DNA of 6,629 nucleotides from Gammaproteobacteria bacterium (GCA_030830595.1 JAURMS010000012.1:1-6629), one strand, 5' to 3'. Numbered from the stretch's first letter, positions 1 through 6,178 are shown. The notes: generated by a model from the sequence alone, not told the origin. Program-made: numbers and translations.

Positions 1-1030
1 GCCCGCTGGCGGGACACTGATTTCCCAGACCCTGCTCCGGCACAGTAACGACCTGTACTTCCGTGAGCGGATGCCGTGGCGTCTGGGCATGGTCAGGCTG
101 GATGCAGGGCCTACGGTCGTGGTGCACCTGCACGAGGAAGTGCCGACGCCGCCCGTCAGGGTAAGGGTCGTTGCGCGACTGGATAAAGCCGGGATGGGAG
201 TGCTACTGGGGCTTCCGGAGAAGGATGTGTCGAACATGGCAGATGACAAACAACTGCGCGAAATGACCTGTGACCCGAGGTATCGCAAGGTGCTGGTAAC
301 CGACGGCAAGACGGCGGTGGGTCAGGCCCTGGTGAGGGAACTGGTGGCGGCCGGTGTCGACCTGGTCTGGGTGGGTCATAGCCAGCCGTGGAAGCCGGCT
401 GAGGGTTTGGCTGAACTCCGAGCCCTGCCGCAGGTGAGCTTGATCCCTCTTGATCTGACCGATGCGCGCTCGGTCAAGGAGGTGGCGAGCGAGATTGGTG
501 CCAAGGTGGACATCGTGGTCAACAACGCCGAATGCCATCGCGGTCATGGCATTGCCTCCCGTTACGGCACCGACGTTGCGCGCGCGGAAATGGACATCAA
601 CTATTTCGGCCTGTTGAGACTCGCCCAGGAACTCGGTCCGGTGATGCGGGCCCGCGGTGCGGATGGCCAATCCAGCGCAGTGGCTTGGGTCAACCTGCTG
701 TCGATCTTTGCGCTGGCCAACTTCCCGGCTCACGGCACCTATTCGGCCTCCAAGGCGGCCGCCCTGTCCTTGTCCCAATGCCTGCGCGCCGAGATGCGGG
801 CGGCGGCGATCCGGGTGGTCCACGTGTTTCCCGGCCCGGTCGATGAGGAATGGACCGAGGAACTGCCGCCTCCCAAGCTGGCACCGGCTGCCCTGGCCCG
901 TGCCGTAGTGGCGGCTCTCCGCGAGGGGGTGGAAGATGTCTACCCCGGCGAGGTTGCCAGGGAATGGCGTGAGCGCATGCGGGATGGCGGTAAGTCCCTG
1001 GAGCGTGAACTCGCCATGGCCCAGCCATGA
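1..1030 (+). CDS. DUF35/OB-fold-SDR fusion protein, 5' partial
   Basis: The reading frame is already open at base 2, so the gene begins upstream; 342 residues are visible. The first ~75 resemble the C-terminal OB-fold of DUF35 acyl-CoA-associated proteins (FRERMPWRLGMVRLDAGPTV, then a VRVVARLD strand); the zinc-ribbon half would lie upstream. From about base 280 an SDR domain follows. It keeps Ser (codon 701), Tyr and Lys in S-x12-YSASK spacing and a PGPV motif. The cofactor loop reads TDGKTAVG instead of TGxxxGxG, and the usual NNAG is NNAE. DUF35 proteins commonly partner thiolases, so a role with a thiolase on CoA-ester intermediates is inferred. Whether the SDR half is a working dehydrogenase is uncertain. 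The stop overlaps the next gene's start (ATGA). An internal ATG at 236 with GGAGAAGGA upstream could also start a separate 264-residue SDR. Cytosolic; no membrane segment seen. Confidence 0.8.
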   Translation, partial: PAGGTLISQTLLRHSNDLYFRERMPWRLGMVRLDAGPTVVVHLHEEVPTPPVRVRVVARLDKAGMGVLLGLPEKDVSNMADDKQLREMTCDPRYRKVLVTDGKTAVGQALVRELVAAGVDLVWVGHSQPWKPAEGLAELRALPQVSLIPLDLTDARSVKEVASEIGAKVDIVVNNAECHRGHGIASRYGTDVARAEMDINYFGLLRLAQELGPVMRARGADGQSSAVAWVNLLSIFALANFPAHGTYSASKAAALSLSQCLRAEMRAAAIRVVHVFPGPVDEEWTEELPPPKLAPAALARAVVAALREGVEDVYPGEVAREWRERMRDGGKSLERELAMAQP

Positions 1031-1755
1031 GCAAGACGACCGCCATCGTGACCGGGGGCAGCACCGGCATCGGTCTGGCCATCTGTCGCAGGTTGCTGGC
1101 CAACGGCCTGCAGGTCATCAACCTGTCCCGGCGGCCGGCCGGACTGGCGGCCCCCGGTTTGATTTCCGTCAGCGTGGACCTGATGGATCCGGCGGCCACC
1201 CGTGAGGTCGCCAACCGTATCGTCCGGGAGCATCAGGTAACCACCGTCGTGCATAACGCTGGCGCGATCCGTGAGAAGAACCTGGAAGCGGTAGAGCCCG
1301 ACGACTTACAGGCATTGTTCAACCTCCATCTTGCTGCGCCGGTGGCACTCGTTAAGGCCGCGCTACCTGCCATGAGAGCGGCGCGTCATGGCCGGGTGGT
1401 GCTGGTGTCTACCCGGGCTGTGCTCGGGCTGGCCAAGCGGACGGCCTACGCCTCTACCAAGGCCGGCATGCTCGGGATGGCAAGAACCTGGGCGTTGGAA
1501 CTCGGGCCGGAGGGTGTGACGGTCAACGTAGTGGCTCCCGGGCCCATCGCGGAGACGGAGATGTTCGACGGCGTGGTGCCTGCAGGTGACCCGCGACGGG
1601 AGCAGCTCGCCCGTACGATTCCCGTGCGTAGGCTTGGCAACCCTGATGACGTGGCACAGGCGGTGGAGTTTTTCGTCCGCCCAGAGGCCGCTTTCATTAC
1701 CGGGCAGGTGTTGTACGTGTGTGGTGGCACGTCGGTTGGCAGCCTGACGCTTTGA
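1027..1755 (+). CDS. Short-chain dehydrogenase/reductase (SDR), classical type
   Basis: Complete 242-residue classical SDR, normal length for the family. Cofactor motif TGGSTGIG is at residues 9-16, HNAG at 76-79, structural Asn at 99, catalytic Ser128, Tyr141 and Lys145 (YASTK), and PGPI at 171-174. It should be a soluble NAD(P)-dependent oxidoreductase; family and context suggest interconversion of a hydroxy and an oxo group on an alicyclic or acyl-CoA intermediate, resembling FabG/BadH-like enzymes, but the substrate cannot be read from sequence. R36-R37 after the second strand (NLSRRP) hint at NADP(H) preference. The ATG overlaps the preceding stop (ATGA) and has no good Shine-Dalgarno close by, so translation probably depends on coupling to the upstream gene. 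The next gene follows after 26 nt in the same apparent operon. Confidence 0.93.
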   Translation: MSKTTAIVTGGSTGIGLAICRRLLANGLQVINLSRRPAGLAAPGLISVSVDLMDPAATREVANRIVREHQVTTVVHNAGAIREKNLEAVEPDDLQALFNLHLAAPVALVKAALPAMRAARHGRVVLVSTRAVLGLAKRTAYASTKAGMLGMARTWALELGPEGVTVNVVAPGPIAETEMFDGVVPAGDPRREQLARTIPVRRLGNPDDVAQAVEFFVRPEAAFITGQVLYVCGGTSVGSLTL

Positions 1756-1769
1756 AAATGGACCTGCGT

Positions 1770-1775
1770 GGAGGG
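1770..1775 (+). promoter_or_regulatory. Strong ribosome binding site for the cyclase-family gene
   Basis: GGAGGG lies 6 nt before the ATG at 1782. It sits in the only spacer (26 nt) of the left operon, so this gene can be translated independently, unlike the SDR before it. Confidence 0.85.
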
Positions 1776-1781
1776 TGAAGC

Positions 1782-2570
1782 ATGAGTGACGGACTGCTGG
1801 CCCAGTTAGTGGTAGCCCTTTCCCAGCGCCGGGTCCGGATCGTCGACCTCACGCAAACTTTGTCGCCGGAGTTTCCGCAGATCGTCCTGCCGCCGGAAAT
1901 GGCCCAGGCGTGGCCGTTCCGGCTCGAGGAGGCCTCCCGTTACGATGAGCGCGGCCCGGGTTGGTATTGGAATAACTTCTCCTGCAGTGAGCACACCGGT
2001 ACCCACTTCGATGCTCCGATCCATTGGGTCAGCGGGCGGGACCTCCCCAACAACGCGACCGACACCTTGCCGCTGGAAGACCTGATTGGTCCGGCCTGTG
2101 TCATGGACTGCTCACGACAAGCGGCTGCGGATCCGGATTTCCTGCTGACTGCCGATCACATCCGTGACTGGGAACGGCAGTACGGGCGCATTCCCCCGCG
2201 GGCCTGGTTCCTGATGCGTACTGACTGGTCGCAGCGCCGTGACCCGGTTGCTTACCAGAACCTCGATGAGGCAGGGCAGCACACTCCCGGGCCAGATACC
2301 TCAGCGGTGCGTTTCCTGGTGGAAGAGCGTGACGTTGTGGGCTTCGGCTCAGAGGCGATCGGTACAGACGCGGGTCAGGGCGCGCACCTGAAACCACCTT
2401 ACCCTTGTCACTACTACATGCATGGTAACGGCCGGCACGGACTGCAGTGCCTCACCAATCTCGACCTGCTGCCGCCAACCGGTGCAGTGATCATCTGTCC
2501 GCCGCTGAAGATCAGGCAGGGCTCGGGCAGTCCCTTGCGGGTCCTGGCCCTGGTGGAGCGTTCGGCTTGA
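1782..2570 (+). CDS. Cyclase-family metal-dependent hydrolase (KynB/isatin-hydrolase-like)
   Basis: Complete 262-residue protein of the 'putative cyclase' family, which includes kynurenine formamidase and isatin hydrolase. The family metal-binding motif HxGTHxDxPxH is perfect at residues 71-81 (HTGTHFDAPIH). A second conserved block comprises FGSEAIGTDAG near 188-198 and H210 followed by QCLTNLDLLPPTGA. Q222 stands where related enzymes usually carry a metal-binding Glu (H-x11-E), which may change metal number or chemistry. Known family members hydrolyse amide or lactam bonds (N-formylkynurenine, isatin) and both of those routes lead to anthranilate. Here the enzyme could feed a 2-aminobenzoyl-CoA pathway or open a ring product of the fused flavoenzyme; both are inferences. 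Last gene of the left operon, ending 3 nt from the opposing thioesterase stop. No signal peptide. Confidence 0.9.
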   Translation: MSDGLLAQLVVALSQRRVRIVDLTQTLSPEFPQIVLPPEMAQAWPFRLEEASRYDERGPGWYWNNFSCSEHTGTHFDAPIHWVSGRDLPNNATDTLPLEDLIGPACVMDCSRQAAADPDFLLTADHIRDWERQYGRIPPRAWFLMRTDWSQRRDPVAYQNLDEAGQHTPGPDTSAVRFLVEERDVVGFGSEAIGTDAGQGAHLKPPYPCHYYMHGNGRHGLQCLTNLDLLPPTGAVIICPPLKIRQGSGSPLRVLALVERSA

Positions 2571-2580
2571 ATTTCAGGCC
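2564..2580. repeat. Short inverted repeat across two convergent stop codons
   Basis: GGCTTG (2564-2569) can pair with CAGGCC (2575-2580), with one G-U pair, around a 5-nt loop. The repeat contains the stop codons of both convergent genes. There is no T-tract on either side, so it is not a convincing Rho-independent terminator; at best a weak shared 3'-end structure. Confidence 0.35.
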
Positions 2581-2999
2581 TTCGGAGGGACCGCCATGAA
2601 GCGCTTCATCCGTTTGGCGATGTCGGTAGGGATGGGTACCGGGGTGCGCTTTTTCTGGTCGATGAAAACCAGGACCTGCCGGACGGTCATCCTCACCTCA
2701 CCCTGACAGGACGCGTTGATGTCCAGCGAGCAGGAGGTCCGGCCGATTTTCGTCACCCCCAGCTGGAAGGTCAGCCGTTCGCCGAAGTGGGCCGGCTTCG
2801 GAAAGTCGACTTCGAAGTGCACGGTCGGGGCGACCAACCCCTTGTGGTATAGCAGGCCCGGAAAGCTGGCCTCCAGCCCGTCCTCGAACCAGTCCTCGAC
2901 GAACCGGTTGATCATCTCGAAATAGCGTGGGTAGAAGACGATCTGGGCCGGGTCGCAATCCCCGAACCGCACAGAGACTTCCTTTTGAAAGGCTGGCAT
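2574..2999 (-). CDS. Acyl-CoA thioesterase, 4-hydroxybenzoyl-CoA thioesterase type (hotdog fold)
   Basis: 141-residue single hotdog-domain protein, typical length for the family. The N-terminal active-site segment RFGDCDPAQIVFYPRYFE matches the 4-hydroxybenzoyl-CoA thioesterase signature of Pseudomonas; Asp16 (second Asp of GDCD) corresponds to its catalytic Asp17. The protein should hydrolyse an aromatic or alicyclic acyl-CoA in the cytosol. In this cluster the likely job is to release CoA from stalled or misactivated aryl-CoA esters, since a productive thioesterase step is not needed in a CoA-dependent route (inference). The ATG at 2999 is chosen because GGAG lies 6 nt before it; a longer frame from GTG at 3011 would overlap that ribosome site and add only MERA. 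It is transcribed away from the monooxygenase gene and converges on the cyclase-family gene. Confidence 0.92.
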   Translation of the reverse strand: MPAFQKEVSVRFGDCDPAQIVFYPRYFEMINRFVEDWFEDGLEASFPGLLYHKGLVAPTVHFEVDFPKPAHFGERLTFQLGVTKIGRTSCSLDINASCQGEVRMTVRQVLVFIDQKKRTPVPIPTDIAKRMKRFMAVPPKA

Positions 3000-3005
3000 G
3001 GCGCG

Positions 3006-3009
3006 CTCC
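3006..3009 (-). promoter_or_regulatory. Ribosome binding site that fixes the thioesterase start at 2999
   Basis: On the minus strand AAGTGGAG precedes the ATG at 2999 with 6 nt after GGAG. The alternative GTG start at 3011 is itself built from these bases and has no GGAG-type site before it. Confidence 0.75.
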
Positions 3010-3051
3010 ACTTGAGAGACCTGATTCTAGCCGATGGGGCGCGTTTAATAT

Positions 3052-3080
3052 TTGCCGTATGAATATTTTAGATTTAAACT
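3052..3080 (+). promoter_or_regulatory. Predicted sigma-70 promoter for the monooxygenase operon
   Basis: A -35 box TTGCCG (3052-3057, 4 of 6) and a -10 box TAAACT (3075-3080, 4 of 6) are separated by 17 nt. Transcription would begin near 3087, giving a leader of about 36 nt before the TTG start at 3123. It overlaps the oppositely directed thioesterase promoter and the palindrome. The weak boxes would fit a promoter that is regulated rather than constitutive. Confidence 0.42.
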
Positions 3081-3088
3081 AAATATTC
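3061..3088. promoter_or_regulatory. Candidate MarR operator palindrome
   Basis: Perfect 8-nt inverted arms GAATATTT (3061-3068) and AAATATTC (3081-3088) flank a 12-nt AT-rich centre containing TTTAAA. A third AATATT core lies at 3047-3052; the cores at 3062 and 3082 are 20 nt apart, about two helical turns. Such AT-rich palindromes overlapping a promoter are typical of MarR-family operators, and a MarR gene lies in the operon this promoter would drive. Assignment to that regulator is inference. Confidence 0.5.
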
Positions 3089-3094
3089 TGCCAA
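3065..3094 (-). promoter_or_regulatory. Predicted sigma-70 promoter for the thioesterase gene
   Basis: On the minus strand a -35 box TTGGCA (3094-3089, 5 of 6 consensus) and a -10 box TAAAAT (3070-3065, 5 of 6) are separated by 18 nt. Transcription would begin near 3058, giving a leader of about 60 nt. Both boxes overlap or abut the palindrome at 3061-3088, so a repressor there would block this promoter. Read by eye only. Confidence 0.5.
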
Positions 3095-3110
3095 GTTGAC
3101 CGAACGTACT

Positions 3111-3116
3111 GGGAGA
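3111..3116 (+). promoter_or_regulatory. Ribosome binding site that fixes the TTG start at 3123
   Basis: GGGAGA lies 6 nt before TTG at 3123. An upstream in-frame TTG at 3096 has only AT-rich sequence before it and no purine-rich site. The protein from 3123 begins MKRIVCLGGGPAGL, placing the FAD loop right at the N-terminus as usual for this family. Confidence 0.75.
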
Positions 3117-3122
3117 CGGCCC

Positions 3123-5405
3123 TTGAAACGAATTGTTTGTCTCGGTGGCGGCCCCGCCGGCCTGTATACCGCCATCCTGTTCAAGAAGGCCCTGCCGCAA
3201 ACCCGGGTCGAGGTCTACGAACGTAACCGGCCTGACGACACCTTCGGTTGGGGCGTGGTGTTTTCCGACCAGACCATGGCCGGTTTTCGGGAGACTGACC
3301 GCGAGAGCCACGACGCCATCGTGGGCAGCTTCTACCATTGGGATGACATCGACGTGCACTTCCGTGGTACCCGGATTCGTACCGGTGGCCACGGCTTCTG
3401 CGGCATCGGCCGCAAGCAGCTGCTCAACCTGCTGCAGGAGCGAGCAGGGCAGCTGGGTGTCGAGATGTCCTTCCAACAGGAAATTGACTCTGATGCCCCC
3501 TACCGTGATGCCGACCTGGTGGTTGCCTCCGACGGCGTGAACAGCAAGGTGCGCAGTCTCCACAAGGAGGTGTTCAAACCCGACATCGATGTCCGCAACT
3601 GCAGGTTCATCTGGCTGGGTACTGAGCAACCCTTCGATGCCTTTACTTTCGCCTTCGAGGAAACCGAGCACGGCTGGTTCCAGATTCACGCCTACCAGTT
3701 CAGCGAGACCCTCTCCACGGTCATCGTCGAGACGCGCGAGGAAACCTGGCGTGCTCACGGTCTCGACAAGTACGACACCGACCAGTCGATCCGCTTCTGC
3801 GAGGACCTATTTGCCGACTACCTCGGCGGCCATTCGCTGATGAGTAACGCGCGTCACCTACGAGGCTCGGCCTGGCTCAACTTCAACCGCGTTTTTTGCC
3901 GTCAATGGCACGACGGCAACCTGGTATTGATCGGAGATGCCGCCCATACCGCCCACTTCAGCATCGGTTCCGGCACCAAGCTCGCCATGGAAGATGCCCG
4001 TTCGCTCGTGCAGCATGTTGCCGGGGCCAGCGACGTCCCGCGTGGCCTGGCCAGCTACCAGGCCGAACGCTCGGTCGAGGCGCTGCGCCTGCAGAGCGCG
4101 GCCAGGAACCGCATGGAGTGGTTCGAGAATGTCGAACGCTACGTACACCTGCCGCCGTGGCAGTTCACCTACAGCCTGCTGACAGGCAGCCAGCGGATCA
4201 GTCATGACAGCTTGCGGCTGCGCGATCCCGGCTTCGTCGAGGAAGTGGAGACTCACCTGGCCAAGGAAGCAGGGGCCTCGCCAGCCCGGCCACCCATGTT
4301 CCTGCCTTTCAAGCTCCGCAGCCTGGAGCTGGAAAATCGCGTGATTGTCTCGCCGATGGCGCAGTACATGGCGGTCGATGGAGTACCTGGTGATTGGCAC
4401 TTGATGCACTACGGCGCGCGCGCGGTGGGCGGCGCTGGACTCCTGTTTACCGAGATGACCTGCGTCTCGCCGGAGGGGCGTATCACGCCGGGTTGTACCG
4501 GGCTCTGGAACGAAGCGCAGCGGGATGCCTGGCGCCGCGTAGTCGACTTCGTGCACGCCAACAGCCCCGCGAAGTTCTGCCTGCAGCTGGGCCATGCCGG
4601 TCGTAAGGGCTCAACCCAACTGGGCTGGCAGAAGATGGACTATCCGCTGGAAGCTGGTAATTGGCCAACCCTGGCGCCTTCGCCCTTGCCCTATCTCGAA
4701 GGGATCAGTGCGGCGCCTCGCGAGATGACCCGGGCGGACATGGATGCAGTGGTGGAGCAGTATGTGCGTGCCACCCGGCTTGGCGCCGAGGCCGGTTTCG
4801 ACATGCTCGAACTGCACATGGCCCACGGCTACCTGCTGGCGAGCTTCCTGTCGCCCCTGACCAACCTGCGCCAGGACGAATACGGCGGCAGCGTCGACAA
4901 TCGCCTGCGCTTCCCGCTGGAAGTCCTGCGCGCAGTCAGGGCCGAGTGGCCTTCCAGCCAGCCCCTGTCACTGCGTCTCTCTGCCTGTGACTGGGCGGCT
5001 GGCGGCCTTGAAGAAAATGACCTGATCAAGATTGGCGAGGCCTTCCGGGATGCCGGGGCAGACATCCTCGACGTATCGACTGGGCAGACCGTTCCTTGGC
5101 AGAAGCCGGTCTACGGCCGCATGTGGCAGACACCCTTTGCAGACTTGTTGCGTAACAAGCTGGCCATGCCCGTCATCGCGGTGGGAAATATTTTCGAGGC
5201 AGACCACCTCAATTCCATCATCGCCTCCGGGCGCGCCGACCTTTGTGCGGTGGCAAGGCCTCACCTGGCCGACCCGGCCTGGACCCTGCGAGCGGCCGCT
5301 GCCCAGCACTATGCCGGGCAGTGGTGGCCAACGCCGTACGAATCTGCTCGCTCGCAACTCGAGCGCAATCTCGAGCGCAGCCTGTCTGCCGAGGGCCGGG
5401 TGTGA
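3123..5405 (+). CDS. Bifunctional aryl-CoA monooxygenase/reductase (FAD hydroxylase-Old Yellow Enzyme fusion; 2-aminobenzoyl-CoA or salicylyl-CoA type)
   Basis: 760-residue two-domain flavoprotein. Residues 1-380 are a class A FAD monooxygenase: GGGPAG loop at 8-13, Glu33 ending the second strand (VEVYERN), SDGVNSKVR at 136-144, and GDAAHTAHF at 271-279. After a short Ala/Pro-rich linker, residues 391-735 form an Old Yellow Enzyme barrel with QLGHAGRKGS (488-497), HMAHGYLL (565-572) and DEYGGS (585-590). The YqjM-type active-site Cys is replaced by Ala413 (SPMAQY). This architecture is that of Azoarcus 2-aminobenzoyl-CoA monooxygenase/reductase (AbmG), which hydroxylates the ring with O2 and then reduces it with NADH; NCBI often names such fusions salicylyl-CoA 5-hydroxylase/oxidoreductase. 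The exact acyl-CoA substrate cannot be decided from sequence. TTG start chosen from GGGAGA at 3111. Its stop overlaps the following SDR start, and it heads a three-gene operon. Confidence 0.92.
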   Translation: MKRIVCLGGGPAGLYTAILFKKALPQTRVEVYERNRPDDTFGWGVVFSDQTMAGFRETDRESHDAIVGSFYHWDDIDVHFRGTRIRTGGHGFCGIGRKQLLNLLQERAGQLGVEMSFQQEIDSDAPYRDADLVVASDGVNSKVRSLHKEVFKPDIDVRNCRFIWLGTEQPFDAFTFAFEETEHGWFQIHAYQFSETLSTVIVETREETWRAHGLDKYDTDQSIRFCEDLFADYLGGHSLMSNARHLRGSAWLNFNRVFCRQWHDGNLVLIGDAAHTAHFSIGSGTKLAMEDARSLVQHVAGASDVPRGLASYQAERSVEALRLQSAARNRMEWFENVERYVHLPPWQFTYSLLTGSQRISHDSLRLRDPGFVEEVETHLAKEAGASPARPPMFLPFKLRSLELENRVIVSPMAQYMAVDGVPGDWHLMHYGARAVGGAGLLFTEMTCVSPEGRITPGCTGLWNEAQRDAWRRVVDFVHANSPAKFCLQLGHAGRKGSTQLGWQKMDYPLEAGNWPTLAPSPLPYLEGISAAPREMTRADMDAVVEQYVRATRLGAEAGFDMLELHMAHGYLLASFLSPLTNLRQDEYGGSVDNRLRFPLEVLRAVRAEWPSSQPLSLRLSACDWAAGGLEENDLIKIGEAFRDAGADILDVSTGQTVPWQKPVYGRMWQTPFADLLRNKLAMPVIAVGNIFEADHLNSIIASGRADLCAVARPHLADPAWTLRAAAAQHYAGQWWPTPYESARSQLERNLERSLSAEGRV
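5391..5395 (+). promoter_or_regulatory. Ribosome binding site for the GTG-started SDR
   Basis: GAGGG, inside the last codons of the fused flavoenzyme gene, lies 6 nt before GTG at 5402. It supports that start over the long in-frame extension back to 5243, which would merely read the flavoenzyme gene in another frame. Confidence 0.7.
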
Positions 5406-6178
5406 CGACCTCGGAAACGTCGCTGGCGGGTAGGCACGCGTTGGTCACCGGGGGCAGTCGTGGCATCGGCGCGGCGGTGGCCTCGCGGCTGGCTGGCAGC
5501 GGGGCCCGGATCACCCTGCTCGGTCGCGACGGCAAAGCGTTGGCGGGGGTAGCCAGCCAGTTGGGTAAGGATGCGGCTTTCGAAATCGTCGACGTGACTC
5601 ATGCGGAGCAACTTGTCGAGGTGATCCAGCGCATCGACGCCAGGCAAGGCGTGGATATCCTGGTCAACAATGCAGGGGCTGCGAAAACCGCCCCGTTCTC
5701 GCGCACCAGCCTCGAGATGTGGGAGCAGATGCTGGCCCTCAATCTCACCGCCAGCTACCACGGCACTCAAGCCGTCCTGCCCGGCATGCTGCAACGAAAC
5801 TTCGGGCGCATTATCAACATTGCGAGCACCGCCGGCCTGACCGGTTATGCCTACTGTGCCGCCTACTGCGCCGCCAAGCATGGCGTGGTGGGGCTGACTC
5901 GCTCCCTCGCTCGGGAACTGGCGCGGACGGGCATTACCGTCAACGCAGTCTGTCCCGGCTTTACCGATACGGGCCTGGTGGGTGCGGCGATCGGCAACAT
6001 TGAGGCGACCACCGGGCGTTCTCGCGAGCAGGCACTGGAAGCGCTGGTAGCGAACAATCCGCAACGCCGTCTGGTCCGTCCCGAGGAGGTGGCCGCTGCG
6101 GTGCTATGGCTCTGCCAGGAGGACAGTGCGTCGGTCACCGGCCGCAGCCTGCCCATCGATGGAGGAGAATTGCCATGA
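5402..6178 (+). CDS. Short-chain dehydrogenase/reductase (FabG/BadH-like 3-hydroxyacyl-CoA dehydrogenase candidate)
   Basis: 258-residue classical SDR with every hallmark: TGGSRGIG at 16-23, NNAG at 89-92, structural Asn114, catalytic Ser142, Tyr155 and Lys159 (YCAAK), PGFTDT at 185-190, and a terminal VTGRSLPIDGG. It should oxidise a hydroxyacyl-CoA, or the reverse, with NAD(P)(H). Being translationally coupled to the fused flavoenzyme, it is the best candidate for acting directly on the alicyclic oxo- or hydroxy-acyl-CoA that enzyme makes (inference). It starts at GTG 5402 within the preceding stop (GTGA overlap) with GAGGG before it, and ends in an ATGA overlap with the regulator. It differs clearly from the SDR at 1027-1755, so the two are not a recent duplication. 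Confidence 0.93.
   Translation: MTTSETSLAGRHALVTGGSRGIGAAVASRLAGSGARITLLGRDGKALAGVASQLGKDAAFEIVDVTHAEQLVEVIQRIDARQGVDILVNNAGAAKTAPFSRTSLEMWEQMLALNLTASYHGTQAVLPGMLQRNFGRIINIASTAGLTGYAYCAAYCAAKHGVVGLTRSLARELARTGITVNAVCPGFTDTGLVGAAIGNIEATTGRSREQALEALVANNPQRRLVRPEEVAAAVLWLCQEDSASVTGRSLPIDGGELP
6161..6167 (+). promoter_or_regulatory. Strong ribosome binding site for the MarR gene
   Basis: GGAGGAG inside the last codons of the SDR gene lies 7 nt before the ATG at 6175, a near-ideal site that would give good expression of the regulator from the shared transcript. Confidence 0.85.

Noticed and set aside
1027..1755. The two complete SDR genes as a recent tandem duplication
   Set aside because: Apart from the family motifs their sequences differ throughout, including substrate-loop regions and lengths, so they are separate members rather than recent copies.
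2579..2588. CCTTCGGAGG mini-hairpin as a terminator
   Set aside because: The stem is only 3 base pairs, it lies inside the thioesterase coding end, and no T-tract follows on either strand.
3059..3082. Seven-codon leader ORF before the flavoenzyme gene
   Set aside because: No Shine-Dalgarno precedes it, and it lies upstream of the predicted transcription start, within the palindrome.
3045..3758. 237-codon open frame on the minus strand
   Set aside because: It lies opposite the FAD domain coding sequence, runs across the promoter region, shows no recognisable family, and is a by-product of GC-rich codon use on the other strand.
3858..4595. 245-codon open frame on the minus strand
   Set aside because: Entirely antisense to the flavoenzyme fusion joint region; no family motif and no fitting ribosome site noted.
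5243..5401. 53-residue N-terminal extension of the second SDR
   Set aside because: It overlaps the flavoenzyme coding sequence in another frame; the GTG at 5402 has a good Shine-Dalgarno and gives a normal SDR length.
5309..6064. 251-codon open frame on the minus strand
   Set aside because: Antisense to a clear classical SDR with all its motifs; composition is rich in Arg, Gly and Ala with no domain.
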